Source: Halomonas dongshanensis (GTDB lineage Bacteria > Pseudomonadota > Gammaproteobacteria > Pseudomonadales > Halomonadaceae). Taken from it: 64,000 nucleotides of DNA. The translations under genes were made by a program, and so were the position numbers. The stretch spans positions 620,001-684,000 of the forward strand of contig NZ_JAJISC010000001.1 in NCBI RefSeq assembly GCF_024790395.1. The letters are read 5' to 3'. Position 1 is the first letter of the stretch. The number at the start of each line of letters is the position of its first letter. Below the pieces are notes generated by a model, which was given only the letters and a program-made list of their open reading frames with translations, was not told the origin of the DNA and searched no databases. Positions 27,744 to 37,191 of this stretch are shown here, piece after piece.

Positions 27744-28604
27744 TCAGCGCGCGCTACCGCCAGACTCGGCGATGACCGCTTGGGTCTGCTCGCCCAGTCC
27801 CTCGATTCCCAGACGCATACGTTGGCCGGGTTTGAGGTAGACCTGGGGCTTTTGACCCATGCCGACACCAGGAGGAGTACCGGTTGAGATCACATCCCCC
27901 GGCTGTAGGCTCATGAACTGGCTCAGATAGCTGATCAAATAGGGGATCTGATACACCATGGTGCGGGTGTTGCCGTTCTGGTAGCGCTTGCCGTCTACCT
28001 CGAGCCACATGTCGAGTTGATGCGGATCGGCGATCTCATCGGGGGTCACAAGCCAGGGCCCCAGCGGGCCGAAGGTGTCGCATCCCTTGCCCTTGTCCCA
28101 GGTGCCGCTGCGCTCAAGCTGGAATTCGCGCTCGGATACGTCGTTCACCACGCAGAACCCGGCGACGTGCTCCATGGCGTTCGCTTCGCCGACATAGCGT
28201 GCGGTCTTGCCGATCACGACGCCAAGCTCCACTTCCCAATCGGTTTTTCGTGAGTTGCGCGGAATCACGACGTCGTCGTTGGGTCCGCAGATGGCACTGG
28301 TCCACTTGTTGAAAATGACCGGCTCCGGCGGCACCTCGGCGCCGGTTTCGGCAGCGTGGTCGGAGTAGTTCAAACCGATACAGATGAACTTGCCCACGCC
28401 CGCTACACAAGGGCCCAGGCGCGTGTCGGCGGCGACTTCGGGCAGCGCCGAGGTGTCGATTGCCGCGAGCCGCTCGAGCGCGGCGCGATCAAGATGCTCG
28501 CCGCCGAGGTCGGGCAGGTGCGCAGAGAGATCGCGAATCGTACCGCTTGCGTCCACGATGCCAGGTTTTTCCTGGCCGGGGGCTCCAAAACGTAACAGTT
28601 TCAT
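27744..28604 (-). CDS. 2,4-diketo-3-deoxy sugar acid hydrolase, FAH family
   Basis: A 286-aa fumarylacetoacetate-hydrolase-family enzyme, AAAGGA upstream of the ATG. The metal-binding Glu pair is in DWEVELGVVIG, and other landmarks are CIGLNYSDHAAETG, VIFNKWTSAICGPNDD and STGTPPGVGMGQKP. The sequence resembles the LRA6-type hydrolases that split 2,4-diketo-3-deoxy-L-fuconate or -rhamnonate into pyruvate and L-lactate. It follows the keto-deoxy-fuconate dehydrogenase in the same operon, with a 90-nt gap lacking another gene. Automatic pipelines often call such proteins ureidoglycolate lyase, which the context does not support. Confidence 0.82.
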   Translation of the reverse strand: MKLLRFGAPGQEKPGIVDASGTIRDLSAHLPDLGGEHLDRAALERLAAIDTSALPEVAADTRLGPCVAGVGKFICIGLNYSDHAAETGAEVPPEPVIFNKWTSAICGPNDDVVIPRNSRKTDWEVELGVVIGKTARYVGEANAMEHVAGFCVVNDVSEREFQLERSGTWDKGKGCDTFGPLGPWLVTPDEIADPHQLDMWLEVDGKRYQNGNTRTMVYQIPYLISYLSQFMSLQPGDVISTGTPPGVGMGQKPQVYLKPGQRMRLGIEGLGEQTQAVIAESGGSAR

Positions 28605-28694
28605 TTATGCAGTTCCTTTGGGGTTGGCCAACCGGAGCTCACAGGCCCTGCGGTTCGGCGTGAAAGAGATCCAGCGTCGGTGAACCGCGTGGCG

Positions 28695-29444
28695 TCAAAC
28701 GAGCCAGCCGCCGTCGATGATTTGTGCTGTTCCGGTGGTGTAGGCCGATTCGTCCGAGGCGAGGTAGGTGGCAAGCGCCGCGATCTCCTCCGGTGTGCCC
28801 AGTCGGCCCTGAGGCTGGCGGGCGATGAAATCGGCATAAACGTCGTCGCGCGAGCGCCCTTGCTGCCTGGCCTGCTCGTCGATGCGCTGGCGCAGCGAAG
28901 GCGAGTCCACGGTGCCGGGGCAAATCGCGTTGCAGCGAATGCCGCGACCGATGTAGTCGCTGGCGATCGACTTGGTCAGCCCCAGTACCGCCGCTTTCGA
29001 GGTACCGTAGGCGCAGCGATTGGGCACCCCCTTGAGGCTCGAGGCGACCGAGGCCATGTTGATGATGCTGCCGCCGCCCTGGTCGAGCATGGCCGGTAGA
29101 AAGGCCCGTGTCACGCGCACCATGGCCATCACGTTGAGTGAAAGGGACAGCTCCCAGTCGTCGTCGCTGCCTTCTAAAAGCGAGCCGCTGGCGACAAACC
29201 CTGCGCAGTTGAAGAGAATATCGACGGAGCCAACTTTCTCAGCCAGTTCATCGATTGCCGCTGAATCCAGAACGTCGAGCGGCAGTGTCGTAATGCCGGG
29301 AGTAGAAGAGAGAGCCTCAAGGCTCGGAGGGTTGATATCGGTGGCAATGACTTGGGCGCCTTCCGCCGCGAAGCGGAGCGCCGTGGCGCGGCCAATACCC
29401 TGGCCGGCAGCCGTAATGAGCGCTTTCTTTCGTTCGAGTCGCAT
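28695..29444 (-). CDS. 2-keto-3-deoxy-L-fuconate dehydrogenase (SDR family)
   Basis: A 249-aa short-chain dehydrogenase. The nucleotide site (ALITAAGQGIGRATALRFA), NCAG motif, catalytic YGTSK (about Tyr147, Lys151) and C-terminal TGTAQIIDGGWLV are present. It closely resembles the BDH2-like SDRs that oxidise 2-keto-3-deoxy-L-fuconate at C4. The sequence dehydratase (fucD), this enzyme and the FAH hydrolase would complete the non-phosphorylative L-fuconate route; 2-keto-3-deoxy-D-pentonate could be a second substrate. It lies 100 bp downstream of a perfect operator palindrome. The ribosome site is weak. Confidence 0.83.
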   Translation of the reverse strand: MRLERKKALITAAGQGIGRATALRFAAEGAQVIATDINPPSLEALSSTPGITTLPLDVLDSAAIDELAEKVGSVDILFNCAGFVASGSLLEGSDDDWELSLSLNVMAMVRVTRAFLPAMLDQGGGSIINMASVASSLKGVPNRCAYGTSKAAVLGLTKSIASDYIGRGIRCNAICPGTVDSPSLRQRIDEQARQQGRSRDDVYADFIARQPQGRLGTPEEIAALATYLASDESAYTTGTAQIIDGGWLV

Positions 29445-29543
29445 GGTGGAAGTATCCGGTGCTGTTGTTATTGGGGCGATCGTCGCTGCGAGTCGAAAAC
29501 CCGCTAAATACGCGCAGCGCATCGGGCCGATACGCTGCGTGAT

Positions 29544-29564
29544 CCTGTCATATGGTATGACAGG
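29544..29564. promoter_or_regulatory. Perfect operator palindrome upstream of the SDR-hydrolase operon
   Basis: CCTGTCATA and its exact complement TATGACAGG are separated by TGG, a 9-bp inverted repeat of the kind bound by FadR-type GntR dimers. It lies 100 bp upstream of the SDR start in the 172-bp gap before dctM of TRAP system 3. Half-sites of the same sequence recur at four other promoters in the window. Confidence 0.65.
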
Positions 29565-29616
29565 TAGGTGATCTGCACCGTTCGACTTTATGTCAACGGC
29601 GCAGTCGTGATTTCGC

Positions 29617-30900
29617 TTAGTTGCCGCGTACCGAGGTCAAATCCGGCAGCCAGGTCACGATACCGGGGAAGGCGATCAATACGACCAGCACGACCAGTAG
29701 TGCCGCATAGTAGGGCAGCATCGCCTTGACCAGCTGCTCCATGGAGACCTTGCCCACGCCACACCCCACGTAGAGGCAGGTGCCCACGGGGGGCGTCAGC
29801 AGGCCGATGCCGAGGATGAACGCCATGAGCACGCCGAAGTAAACCGGGTCGACGCCAACCGACGTCACGATCGGCGTCAGCATGGGGGCCATGATGACCA
29901 TTGCGGGCGTGAGATCCATGACGAAGCCGACCAGCAGCAAAAGCCCTGCCACGATCAACAGCAGCAGGAAAGGATCCTGAGTGATAGCTTGGACCTGGGT
30001 CACCAGGGTTTGCGGCACCATGTTGATGGTCAGAAACCAAGCGATGACGGTGGCGAAGGCGAGAAGCAATAGCACCATGCCAGTAAGGCGCGCGGTGCGA
30101 ATCAGCATGCCCCAAAGCTCGGTGATCTTGAACTCGCGATAGACCACCAGCGAGATGAACAGCGAATAGAGCAGCGCAGCCACGGCGGCTTCGGTGGCGG
30201 TGAACACGCCGCCTATGATACCGCCGATCACGATCACCGGAAGCACCAGCGCAAGCCAAGCGGCCTTAAAGGCGGCCCAGAGCGGCGCGAGGCGAAAGCG
30301 TCGTGTCTGCCCAGCATGGCCGATGGTGGCCATGATGAACGTGGTCACCATGAGCGCAAGGCCGATGAGAATGCCCGGTACGATACCGGCGATGAACAGT
30401 CGGCTGATCGAGGTTTCGGTCACGATGCCGTAAAGAATCAAGGGAATCGACGGCGGAATGATGATGCCGATGACCGATGAAACGGTATTGATCGCCGTTG
30501 CCTGCGGGGCGCTGTAGCCCTGTTTGGTCATCGACGGGATCATCATGGCCCCGGTCGCCGCAGTGTCCGCCACCGCCGAACCGCTGATACCGCCGAAAAA
30601 CATCGACCCCGTAATGGCCACCTGCCCAAGCCCGCCGCGTATGAAGCCGACCAGAGCGCCGGCCAGATCCATGAGTCGGCGCGCGATCCCGCCCTGGCTC
30701 ATTACCTCGCCGACGAGGATGAAAAACGGAATTGCCAGCAGCGGAAAGCTGTTGACGCCGCGGATGGATTGCTCGATCAGAACGGATAGCGGAATGTCCG
30801 ATATGAACGCCATGACCACGGCGGCAATACCGAGTCCAAATGCGATGGGAAGGCCCAGCGCCAGCGAAGCGAATAGAATGCCCAGAAATATCCACAGCAT
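29617..30900 (-). CDS. dctM: TRAP transporter large permease DctM (system 3)
   Basis: A 427-aa membrane subunit with about 12 helices, begun at the ATG 30900, which lies 2 nt after the dctQ stop. Landmarks: SFPLLAIPFFILVGEVMSQG, SGSAVADTAATGAMMIPSM, GIIIPPSIPLILYG, FTATEAAVAALLYSLF and IGLLTPPVGTCLYVG. It completes the minus-strand P-Q-M operon whose promoter faces the pentonate dehydratase gene. Confidence 0.9.
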   Translation of the reverse strand: MLWIFLGILFASLALGLPIAFGLGIAAVVMAFISDIPLSVLIEQSIRGVNSFPLLAIPFFILVGEVMSQGGIARRLMDLAGALVGFIRGGLGQVAITGSMFFGGISGSAVADTAATGAMMIPSMTKQGYSAPQATAINTVSSVIGIIIPPSIPLILYGIVTETSISRLFIAGIVPGILIGLALMVTTFIMATIGHAGQTRRFRLAPLWAAFKAAWLALVLPVIVIGGIIGGVFTATEAAVAALLYSLFISLVVYREFKITELWGMLIRTARLTGMVLLLLAFATVIAWFLTINMVPQTLVTQVQAITQDPFLLLLIVAGLLLLVGFVMDLTPAMVIMAPMLTPIVTSVGVDPVYFGVLMAFILGIGLLTPPVGTCLYVGCGVGKVSMEQLVKAMLPYYAALLVVLVVLIAFPGIVTWLPDLTSVRGN

Positions 30901-30902
30901 GG

Positions 30903-31496
30903 TCAGCGGCCTTCGTTGAGAGGTGGCGCCGTGTCCGGCGAGAATATAAAACGAATGCTTTGGTAAGCCCGCCACAGTGCAACGGTGGCGATGAAGCCCG
31001 CGCAGAGAATCAGCGAGAAATTGATCAGGTTCCAGGGGACGTTGAGGATGGCGGTACGACTGGAGGCGCGGGCGACGACCAGCGCCCCGCCCCAGACGAT
31101 GATGCCCATCAAAGCGGCGATGACGAGGTGCTGAAAAAGATAGAGCGCATACGCGGCGCGTGGCGTCAAACGGCGCACGAGAATGTCGACCGCGATATGC
31201 TCGAAGCGCGCGAAGGCCGCGGCGGCACCAAGGAAAATAAGCCAAATGAACAGCATACGTGCCAGCTCATCTGCCCAGGGCAGGGAGTGGTTCAGCACCG
31301 CGCGCCCGACCACGTTGGCGGAGACTGAAACGATCAAGGCGACCAATAGTGCTGCGATCGTATGCTCCATGCCCCGCGTCATCCAGCGAAAGATCACAGG
31401 ACCGCGGCGCGTTTCTGGTTCTATTTCGAGTGGTTGGCGCGTGGGGTCGTCGAAGAGTGCGGCGGTATCGGGAATTTGGGAGTCCGGCGTATCCAT
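30903..31496 (-). CDS. dctQ: TRAP transporter small permease DctQ (system 3)
   Basis: A 197-aa membrane protein with a roughly 40-residue hydrophilic, acidic N-terminus before four helices. The family motif LPWADELARMLFIWLIFLGA is present. It is separated from dctP by 96 nt holding two hairpins and from dctM by only 2 nt. It has no strong ribosome site, consistent with lower synthesis than the binding protein. Confidence 0.83.
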   Translation of the reverse strand: MDTPDSQIPDTAALFDDPTRQPLEIEPETRRGPVIFRWMTRGMEHTIAALLVALIVSVSANVVGRAVLNHSLPWADELARMLFIWLIFLGAAAAFARFEHIAVDILVRRLTPRAAYALYLFQHLVIAALMGIIVWGGALVVARASSRTAILNVPWNLINFSLILCAGFIATVALWRAYQSIRFIFSPDTAPPLNEGR

Positions 31497-31523
31497 GGCA
31501 TCTCACAAAGGCTGGTAGCGCGA

Positions 31524-31578
31524 AGGCAAGAGACGAAGGCCTCTTGCCTGTAAAAGCGACGGTGTCGCGCAGCCGTCG
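31524..31578. promoter_or_regulatory. Two stem-loops between dctP and dctQ (system 3)
   Basis: Reading on the plus strand, AGGCAAGAG/CTCTTGCCT (31524-31549) and CGACGG/CCGTCG (31557-31578) form two hairpins directly after the dctP stop. On the minus strand the first met is followed by CTTTTA. They may protect or partly terminate the dctP message. Confidence 0.5.
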
Positions 31579-31592
31579 GGGTAAAATATCGC

Positions 31593-32669
31593 TTATTGCG
31601 ACATCGCTGACTCGGCGATGCGCTGGAACTCCGCGACCAGATCTTCGCCGATACGCGGTGCCCACTCGTCGTATACGGGCTGCACGGCTTGCTGGAAAGC
31701 GGCGATCTGTTCGTCGTCGAGACGCGTCACCTGCATGCCGCGCTCTTCGAGTTGGTCCCGCGCCCAATCGTCGTACTCGCTGGAAAGCTGAATTTCATAA
31801 TCCGCTGCCTGTAAGGCGGCTTCCTGCACGAGTGCCTGATATTCCGGGTCGAGACGGTCCCAGGCGCGCTGCGAAATCATCTTGATGAACGGTGTATACA
31901 CATGACGCGTTTCGGAGCCGTACTCCTGCACTTCATAGAAGTTGGAGGTCAGAATCGTGCTCCAGGGATTCTCCTGACCGTCGACCACGCCCTGCTCCAT
32001 CGCGGAGAAGAGCTCGCCGAACGCCATGGGCGTCGGGTTGGCGCCAAGCGTCTGCCAGATCGCCAGGTGCACCGGGTTCTCCATGGTGCGTACCGACAAG
32101 CCGCGGACGTCCAATCCGGCAACATCCTCGGGTGATGCAATGGGGCGAGCACTGTTGGTCAACTGGCGAAAGCCGTTTTCCGAGAAGGCCAGTGCCTTGA
32201 TGCCCGTACCATCGAAGGCATCCAGCATTTGCTGGGCGGCGTCGCTGCGCATTGCTTCGACGGCGGCTTCGCGCGTGGGCAGCAAGAAGGGCAGATCGAA
32301 AACCGCCAACTCGCTCACATAGCCGGTCGCCGGTGATGTCGAGGGGTAGGTCATGTCGAGCGTGCCGGTCTGCAGCATCTCCATCATCTGCACGTCGTCG
32401 CCGAGCTGGCTGTTCGGGAAGATATTGACGCTGATGCGGCCTTCGCTTCGTTGATCGAGAATATCGGCGAAATACTGGCTTGAAAGGTACTGCGGCGAGG
32501 TGTCGGCGAGTCCCAGCCCCATGCGTAGCGTCACGCTGCCGTGGTCACCGACGGTGGCGCCCTCGATCTCTGGCGGGTCGGAAAGCTCTGGTGTCTGGGC
32601 ATGGGCAGCGCCGGTGCCGAGCAGCGCAGCGCCAGTCATCAAGAGGGTGTTTTTCAAGAACTTGTGCAT
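31593..32669 (-). CDS. dctP: TRAP transporter substrate-binding protein DctP (system 3)
   Basis: A 358-aa periplasmic protein with AAGGAG before the ATG at 32669 and a Sec signal peptide (cleaved after about AHA, residue 24). A 25-residue acidic leader (ELSDPPEIEGATVGDHG) precedes the conserved fold. Landmarks are GFRQLTNSARPIASPEDVAG and MEQGVVDGQENPWSTIL. It is divergent from the pentonate dehydratase across a 255-bp gap with two operator motifs, so pentonates or related aldonates are likely ligands. Confidence 0.87.
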   Translation of the reverse strand: MHKFLKNTLLMTGAALLGTGAAHAQTPELSDPPEIEGATVGDHGSVTLRMGLGLADTSPQYLSSQYFADILDQRSEGRISVNIFPNSQLGDDVQMMEMLQTGTLDMTYPSTSPATGYVSELAVFDLPFLLPTREAAVEAMRSDAAQQMLDAFDGTGIKALAFSENGFRQLTNSARPIASPEDVAGLDVRGLSVRTMENPVHLAIWQTLGANPTPMAFGELFSAMEQGVVDGQENPWSTILTSNFYEVQEYGSETRHVYTPFIKMISQRAWDRLDPEYQALVQEAALQAADYEIQLSSEYDDWARDQLEERGMQVTRLDDEQIAAFQQAVQPVYDEWAPRIGEDLVAEFQRIAESAMSQ

Positions 32670-32810
32670 TGAGGTCGTTCTCCTTATCCGCATCCACTTC
32701 GATATCGTTATCGAAAACATCGTTTTTTTAAGTGAGAAACGGCAGTCAGTGAGCATTGTTGTTGTCAACCCGCGATGCCCCTAACCTGGAGCAATCACGC
32801 CTGCAGGCAA

Positions 32811-32844
32811 TGTCATACGTTTTCTGAGTATGTTCAACATATAC
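32811..32844 (+). promoter_or_regulatory. Paired operator-like motifs between TRAP system 3 and pentonate dehydratase
   Basis: TGTCATACG (32811-32819; reverse complement CGTATGACA) is followed by GTATGTTCAACATATAC (32828-32844), whose core ATGTTCAACAT is a perfect 5-1-5 palindrome. The same two motifs lie side by side at 22639-22665. The palindrome recurs at 48179. Two GntR-family proteins encoded nearby are the obvious candidates to bind. Confidence 0.55.
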
Positions 32845-32924
32845 TTTTGTATGTATCGACGAGCTTGACGGGTACGCGTAACGTCATCGCAAGATATTCT
32901 GTTCATCCTGTATGGAACGTTGCC

Positions 32925-34727
32925 ATGGTCAACTCCCGTCGTCTTGCGCCAGACCAGCTACGCTCGCGCTACTGGTTCGATAATTCCGATCATCCGGGTA
33001 CAACGGCGCTGTGTATCGAGCGCTATCTCAACTACGGCATTACGCTGGACGAGTTGGCGAGCGGCAAGCCCATCATCGGTATCTGCCAATCCGGTTCGGA
33101 TCTGACGCCCTGTAACCGCCACCACATCGAGCTAGTCAAGCGGGTCAAGGACGGTATCCGCGCAAGCGGGGGGGTACCGTTCGAGTTTCCCATGCATCCG
33201 ATCCATGAAAACGTGCGCCGCCCGACCGCGGCGCTGGATCGCAACCTCGCCTACCTGGGCATCGTCGAGGTGCTTCACGGCTACCCGCTGGACGGCGTGG
33301 TGCTGACCACCGGCTGCGACAAGACCACGCCGGCGGCGCTGATGGCGGCGGCCACGGTCAATATTCCCGCCATCGTGCTTTCCGGCGGGCCAATGCTCAA
33401 CGGCTGGCGCGGGCGCGAGCGAGTGGGGTCGGGAACGATCATCTGGGAGCTGCGAAAACGTTTGGCCGCCGGCGATATCGACTACCCGGAGTTCCTGTCG
33501 CGCGTCAGCGAATCGGCGCCATCGATCGGCCACTGCAACACCATGGGCACCGCCTCGACCATGAACGCTATGGCGGAGGTTCTGGGCATGAGTTTGCCGG
33601 GCTCCTCAGTGATTCCCGCGCCCTACAAGGAGCGCGCAATGGTGGCCTACGCCACTGGCGAGCGCATCGTCGATATGGTCTGGGAGGATTTGCGCCCGCT
33701 GGATATCCTGACCCGCCCGGCGTTCGAAAACGCGATCGTTGCCTGCTCGGCCTTGGGCGGTTCATCCAACGCGCCGATTCACGTCAATGCCATCGCTCGC
33801 CACGCCGGAGTCGAGCTCGACAACGACGACTGGCAGCGGCTGGGTCACGAGATCCCTCTGCTAGCCAACGTAATGCCCGCAGGCGCTTTTTTGTGCGAAG
33901 AGTTTTACCGCGCCGGCGGTGTCCCTGCGGTGCTCAATGAGCTGCGCGATGCAGGAAAGCTCCATATTGATGCGCTCACGGTGAGTGGCCACACGCTTGG
34001 CGAGACGCTCGAAGGTGTCACCATCGAGGACGAAGAGGTCATTCACCGCTACGCCGATCCGCTGGTAGCGCACGCGGGATTTCTCAATCTCAAGGGCAAT
34101 CTGTTCGATTCGGCGCTGATGAAGACCAGCGTAATTTCGCGCGACTTTCGCGAGCGTTTTCTCAGTGACCCAAACGACCCCGACGCCTTCGAGGGCAAGG
34201 TCGTGGTCTTCGACGGCTCGGAGGATTACCACGCCCGTATCGATGATCCGGCGCTTGCAATCGACGCACGCACGATTCTGGTCATGCGCGGTGCGGGGCC
34301 GGTCGGGCATCCAGGCGGTGCCGAAGTGGTCAACATGCAGCCGCCGGCGGCGCTCATTCAACGAGGTATCGAGTCACTGCCTTGTTTGGGGGATGGGCGA
34401 CAATCGGGTACCTCCGGCTCGCCTTCGATTCTCAACGCCTCGCCCGAGGCGGCGACCGGCGGTGCGCTGGCGCTGCTCGAAAGCGGGGATCGGCTGCGGG
34501 TCGATCTCAAGCGTGGCGAAGTGCAACTGCTCATCGATTCCGGTGAGCTGGAGGATCGGCGAACGCGCCTGGCGGATCGGGGCGGGTACCGCTATCCGGG
34601 CCATCAGACCCCGTGGCAGGAGATCCAGCGCAGCATGGTGGAGCCACTTGATCGGGGCATGACGCTTGCACCAGCGACCGGTTACCGTGACGTGGCGCGC
34701 CAGCACATGCCGCGCGACAACCACTGA
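32925..34727 (+). CDS. Pentonate (xylonate/arabonate-type) dehydratase, IlvD/Edd family
   Basis: A 600-aa iron-sulfur dehydratase that makes 2-keto-3-deoxy acids from aldonates. Cysteines expected to hold the [2Fe-2S] cluster are at about 63 (GSDLTPCN), 131 (TTGCDKTTP, with the nearby metal-linked Lys133) and 204 (GHCNTMGTA). Length and these motifs match D-xylonate/L-arabonate dehydratases and not dihydroxy-acid dehydratase IlvD. The ATG at 32925 has GGAA at 8 nt. It leads an operon-like run with a GntR regulator and an L-arabinose/D-galactose dehydrogenase. Its product could feed XylX or the SDR-hydrolase route. Confidence 0.85.
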   Translation: MVNSRRLAPDQLRSRYWFDNSDHPGTTALCIERYLNYGITLDELASGKPIIGICQSGSDLTPCNRHHIELVKRVKDGIRASGGVPFEFPMHPIHENVRRPTAALDRNLAYLGIVEVLHGYPLDGVVLTTGCDKTTPAALMAAATVNIPAIVLSGGPMLNGWRGRERVGSGTIIWELRKRLAAGDIDYPEFLSRVSESAPSIGHCNTMGTASTMNAMAEVLGMSLPGSSVIPAPYKERAMVAYATGERIVDMVWEDLRPLDILTRPAFENAIVACSALGGSSNAPIHVNAIARHAGVELDNDDWQRLGHEIPLLANVMPAGAFLCEEFYRAGGVPAVLNELRDAGKLHIDALTVSGHTLGETLEGVTIEDEEVIHRYADPLVAHAGFLNLKGNLFDSALMKTSVISRDFRERFLSDPNDPDAFEGKVVVFDGSEDYHARIDDPALAIDARTILVMRGAGPVGHPGGAEVVNMQPPAALIQRGIESLPCLGDGRQSGTSGSPSILNASPEAATGGALALLESGDRLRVDLKRGEVQLLIDSGELEDRRTRLADRGGYRYPGHQTPWQEIQRSMVEPLDRGMTLAPATGYRDVARQHMPRDNH

Positions 34728-34791
34728 GCGAAGCGGTCGCGCCGGGCCATGTACGCTATGATGAGCCGTCAATCAAACAGGATTTTTTTCA

Positions 34792-35577
34792 GTGGCTGCG
34801 ACATCCAGCAAGGCATCGCCTCGTCCCCGTATCGATGAGTATCTTGTCAAAGACATTTTCGGCGGGCGCTACCGCCCAGGGGATATGGTGCCCCGCGAAA
34901 TCGACCTGTGCGAACAGTTTGCGATCAACCGCTCGGCGGTGCGCAGCGATCTGCGTCAGTTGGTGGAGGCGGGCATTCTCGAGCGCATTTCAGGGCATGG
35001 ATCCAGGGTGCGCGAATACGCCGAGTGGCGCATTCTCGACCCCCAGGTGACGGCATGGCTCACGCGTTACGCCTCGCCAAACCCTCTCATCCTGAAAGAA
35101 ATCCTCGCCTTTCGTCTGGATGTCGAGCCCTACGTTGCCATGACTGCTGCCAAGCGTGCCACGGCGCGCGACCTGCTCGCGATCGAGGATGCTTTCGAAG
35201 GTATGGGGCAGAACTTGAGTAATGCGGCTGAAGAAGACGAGCGCCGGCTTCACAGCGAATGCGATATCGCTTTTCACGAAGCGATTTTCAAGGCAACGCA
35301 CAACATCGTGTGGGCGCAGCTTTCGCATATTTTGCGTCCCTCCATCTTCATGACGGTATCCATGTCCAACCGGCTCGCGATGGACTCCGAAGAGAGCCTG
35401 GAGCGTCATCGCGTTTTGATGGAAAGCATCCGCTTGCGTCGGCCTCGCGAGGCCTTCAAGGCGGCCGAAGCCGTTCTGGCGGGAACCGGCGCTGCGCTGG
35501 GGCTCGAATATAGCGCTACCTCGCTGGGGCGAAGCGTCGAGCTTCCGACATCACCGCCGGACACTTTCGACGAGTAA
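34792..35577 (+). CDS. GntR-family regulator (FadR/FCD subfamily)
   Basis: A 261-aa protein starting with GTG. The winged helix covers about residues 10-75 (YLVKDIFGGRYRPGDMVPRE, FAINRSAVRSDLRQLVEAG), then an FCD domain (about 95-235) with FHEAIFKATHNIVWAQLSHI. It lies 64 nt after the pentonate dehydratase and before the sugar dehydrogenase, so it probably controls this unit through the palindromes at 32830 and 48179. The gap carries no obvious terminator. Confidence 0.85.
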   Translation: MAATSSKASPRPRIDEYLVKDIFGGRYRPGDMVPREIDLCEQFAINRSAVRSDLRQLVEAGILERISGHGSRVREYAEWRILDPQVTAWLTRYASPNPLILKEILAFRLDVEPYVAMTAAKRATARDLLAIEDAFEGMGQNLSNAAEEDERRLHSECDIAFHEAIFKATHNIVWAQLSHILRPSIFMTVSMSNRLAMDSEESLERHRVLMESIRLRRPREAFKAAEAVLAGTGAALGLEYSATSLGRSVELPTSPPDTFDE

Positions 35578-35620
35578 GCGCCGGTTTCGATCCACCCTAT
35601 ACGTGAAAGGAGGCAAGCGA

Positions 35621-36547
35621 ATGTCCAGCTTGAAGCTCGGCCTGATCGGTGCCGGCAAGATTGTTCGCGACCAGCACCTGCCGGCCATCCGGCAGACACC
35701 GGCTTTCCGCCTGGCCGCCACCGCAGACCCCTACGCGTCGCTCGACGATGTGCCGGCCTTTACGGAGATGCACGCCATGCTCGACGCCCACCCGGATATC
35801 GAGGCGGTATCGATCTGTACGCCGACCGCGCTACGCTTCGAGACGGCGCGGGCCGCGCTCTCGCGCGGTCGTCACGTGCTGCTGGAAAAGCCCCCGGGGG
35901 CGACGCTGAGCGAGGTGGAGGCTCTAATCGAACTGGCAAGCCAGCAACAGGTGACCCTGTTCGCCGCCTGGCACTCGCGGTATGCTCCGGGCGTTGCCCA
36001 AGCAAAAGCCTGGCTTGCGAACCGTCGTATCGACCAGGTCCATATCGAGTGGAAAGAGGACGTGCGGGTCTGGCATCCGGGGCAGGCATGGATTTGGCAG
36101 CCCGGCGGCATGGGCGTTTTCGACCCGGGCATCAACGCGCTTTCGATTGCCACGGCGATACTGCCCGCGCCGTTTTTTCTGCAAAAGGCCAAACTGTGGA
36201 TGCCCGAAAACGTGCAGGCACCCATCGCGGCGAAGCTAAGCTTCGTCGATGCCCAAGGGGCAGCGATCGCCGCCGACTTCGACTTTCGCCAGACCGGCGC
36301 GCAGACCTGGGACATTCACGTCGAAAGCGACGATCACTCCCTGAGTTTGACCCAGGGCGGCTGCAAGCTTGCGATCGACGGCGAGGTGATTCTGGACGAG
36401 GAAGAGCAGGAGTATCGCGGCCTGTATGATCACTTCGCCGAGCTGATCGGGGCCGGGCGCAGCGCGGTCGATATCGCCCCGCTGCGCCATGTCGCCGATG
36501 CGTTCTTGTACGGCTACCGCGAGACGACCGAGGCGTTCATCGAGTAG
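35621..36547 (+). CDS. L-arabinose/D-galactose 1-dehydrogenase (Gfo/Idh/MocA family)
   Basis: A 308-aa NAD(P) oxidoreductase that oxidises the aldose at C1 to the lactone, the first step of the oxidative pathway. The ATG at 35621 has AAGGAGG 7 nt upstream. It matches the Azospirillum L-arabinose 1-dehydrogenase pattern: LGLIGAGKIVRDQHLPA, LLEKPPGATLSE and WIWQPGGMGVFDPGINALSI, which carries the catalytic Asp and Asn. Length is the same (about 309). No lactonase gene is seen beside it. D-galactose may be a substrate too. Confidence 0.85.
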   Translation: MSSLKLGLIGAGKIVRDQHLPAIRQTPAFRLAATADPYASLDDVPAFTEMHAMLDAHPDIEAVSICTPTALRFETARAALSRGRHVLLEKPPGATLSEVEALIELASQQQVTLFAAWHSRYAPGVAQAKAWLANRRIDQVHIEWKEDVRVWHPGQAWIWQPGGMGVFDPGINALSIATAILPAPFFLQKAKLWMPENVQAPIAAKLSFVDAQGAAIAADFDFRQTGAQTWDIHVESDDHSLSLTQGGCKLAIDGEVILDEEEQEYRGLYDHFAELIGAGRSAVDIAPLRHVADAFLYGYRETTEAFIE

Positions 36548-36565
36548 TCAGGCGGCGCCGGCGGC

Positions 36566-37143
36566 TCACTTCTTGACGCAGGTATCGTAGGCGGTGGGCA
36601 CGAAGCTATCTTCACCCTGGTCCTTTTTCGCACGGGAGAGAAACTCGCAAAGCGGCGGCAGCATCGCCGAGCGCGCTTGATAAGTGGCCAGGGTCTCGGT
36701 CAGGTACCTCATATCCTTTTCGGCGTTGCCGAGGCTGAACTTGAGCTTCGTGCATTCGCGCTCCAGCACCCACTCTATGACCGGGGCCAGCATGGCGCTG
36801 TTGGCGCCGCCCTGGGAGCAGATCTCCAGCAGCTTTTGCTGAAAGACGCCCAGAGCGTTTGCCATGCTGGCCGCCTCGGCCGCCAGCGTCGCCGCTCCCA
36901 ATGTTGATCAGCTTGAGTTTGTGCGCTGGCCAGCAGGCCATCTGAGCGTTGAATGATATCGCTCACCTGTTCGGAGGTCTTAACGCAAATGAATACGATA
37001 TCGCTCTGAGCGGCCATGTCGGCCGGGGTTTTAGCCTCCTCGGCGCCGTCGCGACATAGCGCCTCGAGTGGCTCACGGTTGCGGTGCGCCATGACCGTCA
37101 GCGGATATCCCTTGTGCAGCAAATGACGAGTGATAGTGCTTAT
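36566..37143 (-). pseudogene. Broken 3-hydroxyisobutyrate-dehydrogenase-family gene
   Basis: In one frame the minus strand gives ITRHLLHKGYPLTVMAHRNR, then PADMAAQSDIVFICVKTSEQ (part of the cofactor domain); in another it gives ASMANALGVFQQKLLEICSQ through AYDTCVKK, the all-helical C-terminal domain. The glycine-rich GxGxxG start is missing, with a stop just upstream. A deletion plus frameshift near 36900 removes roughly 100 residues of the middle. It lies downstream of an intact paralogue, pointing to gene duplication and decay. Confidence 0.72.
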
Positions 37144-37191
37144 CGTAGTGATCGGTCATTATCGTTGTTCTCCGTATTGTCGAGTGTGTGT

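Noticed and set aside
27744-28604. Ureidoglycolate lyase
   Set aside because: The fold family overlaps, but neighbours are a keto-deoxy-fuconate dehydrogenase and fuconate dehydratase, with no purine genes.
32925-34727. Dihydroxy-acid dehydratase IlvD of branched amino-acid synthesis
   Set aside because: Length, cysteine spacing and sugar-acid neighbours fit pentonate dehydratases; no ilv genes are close.
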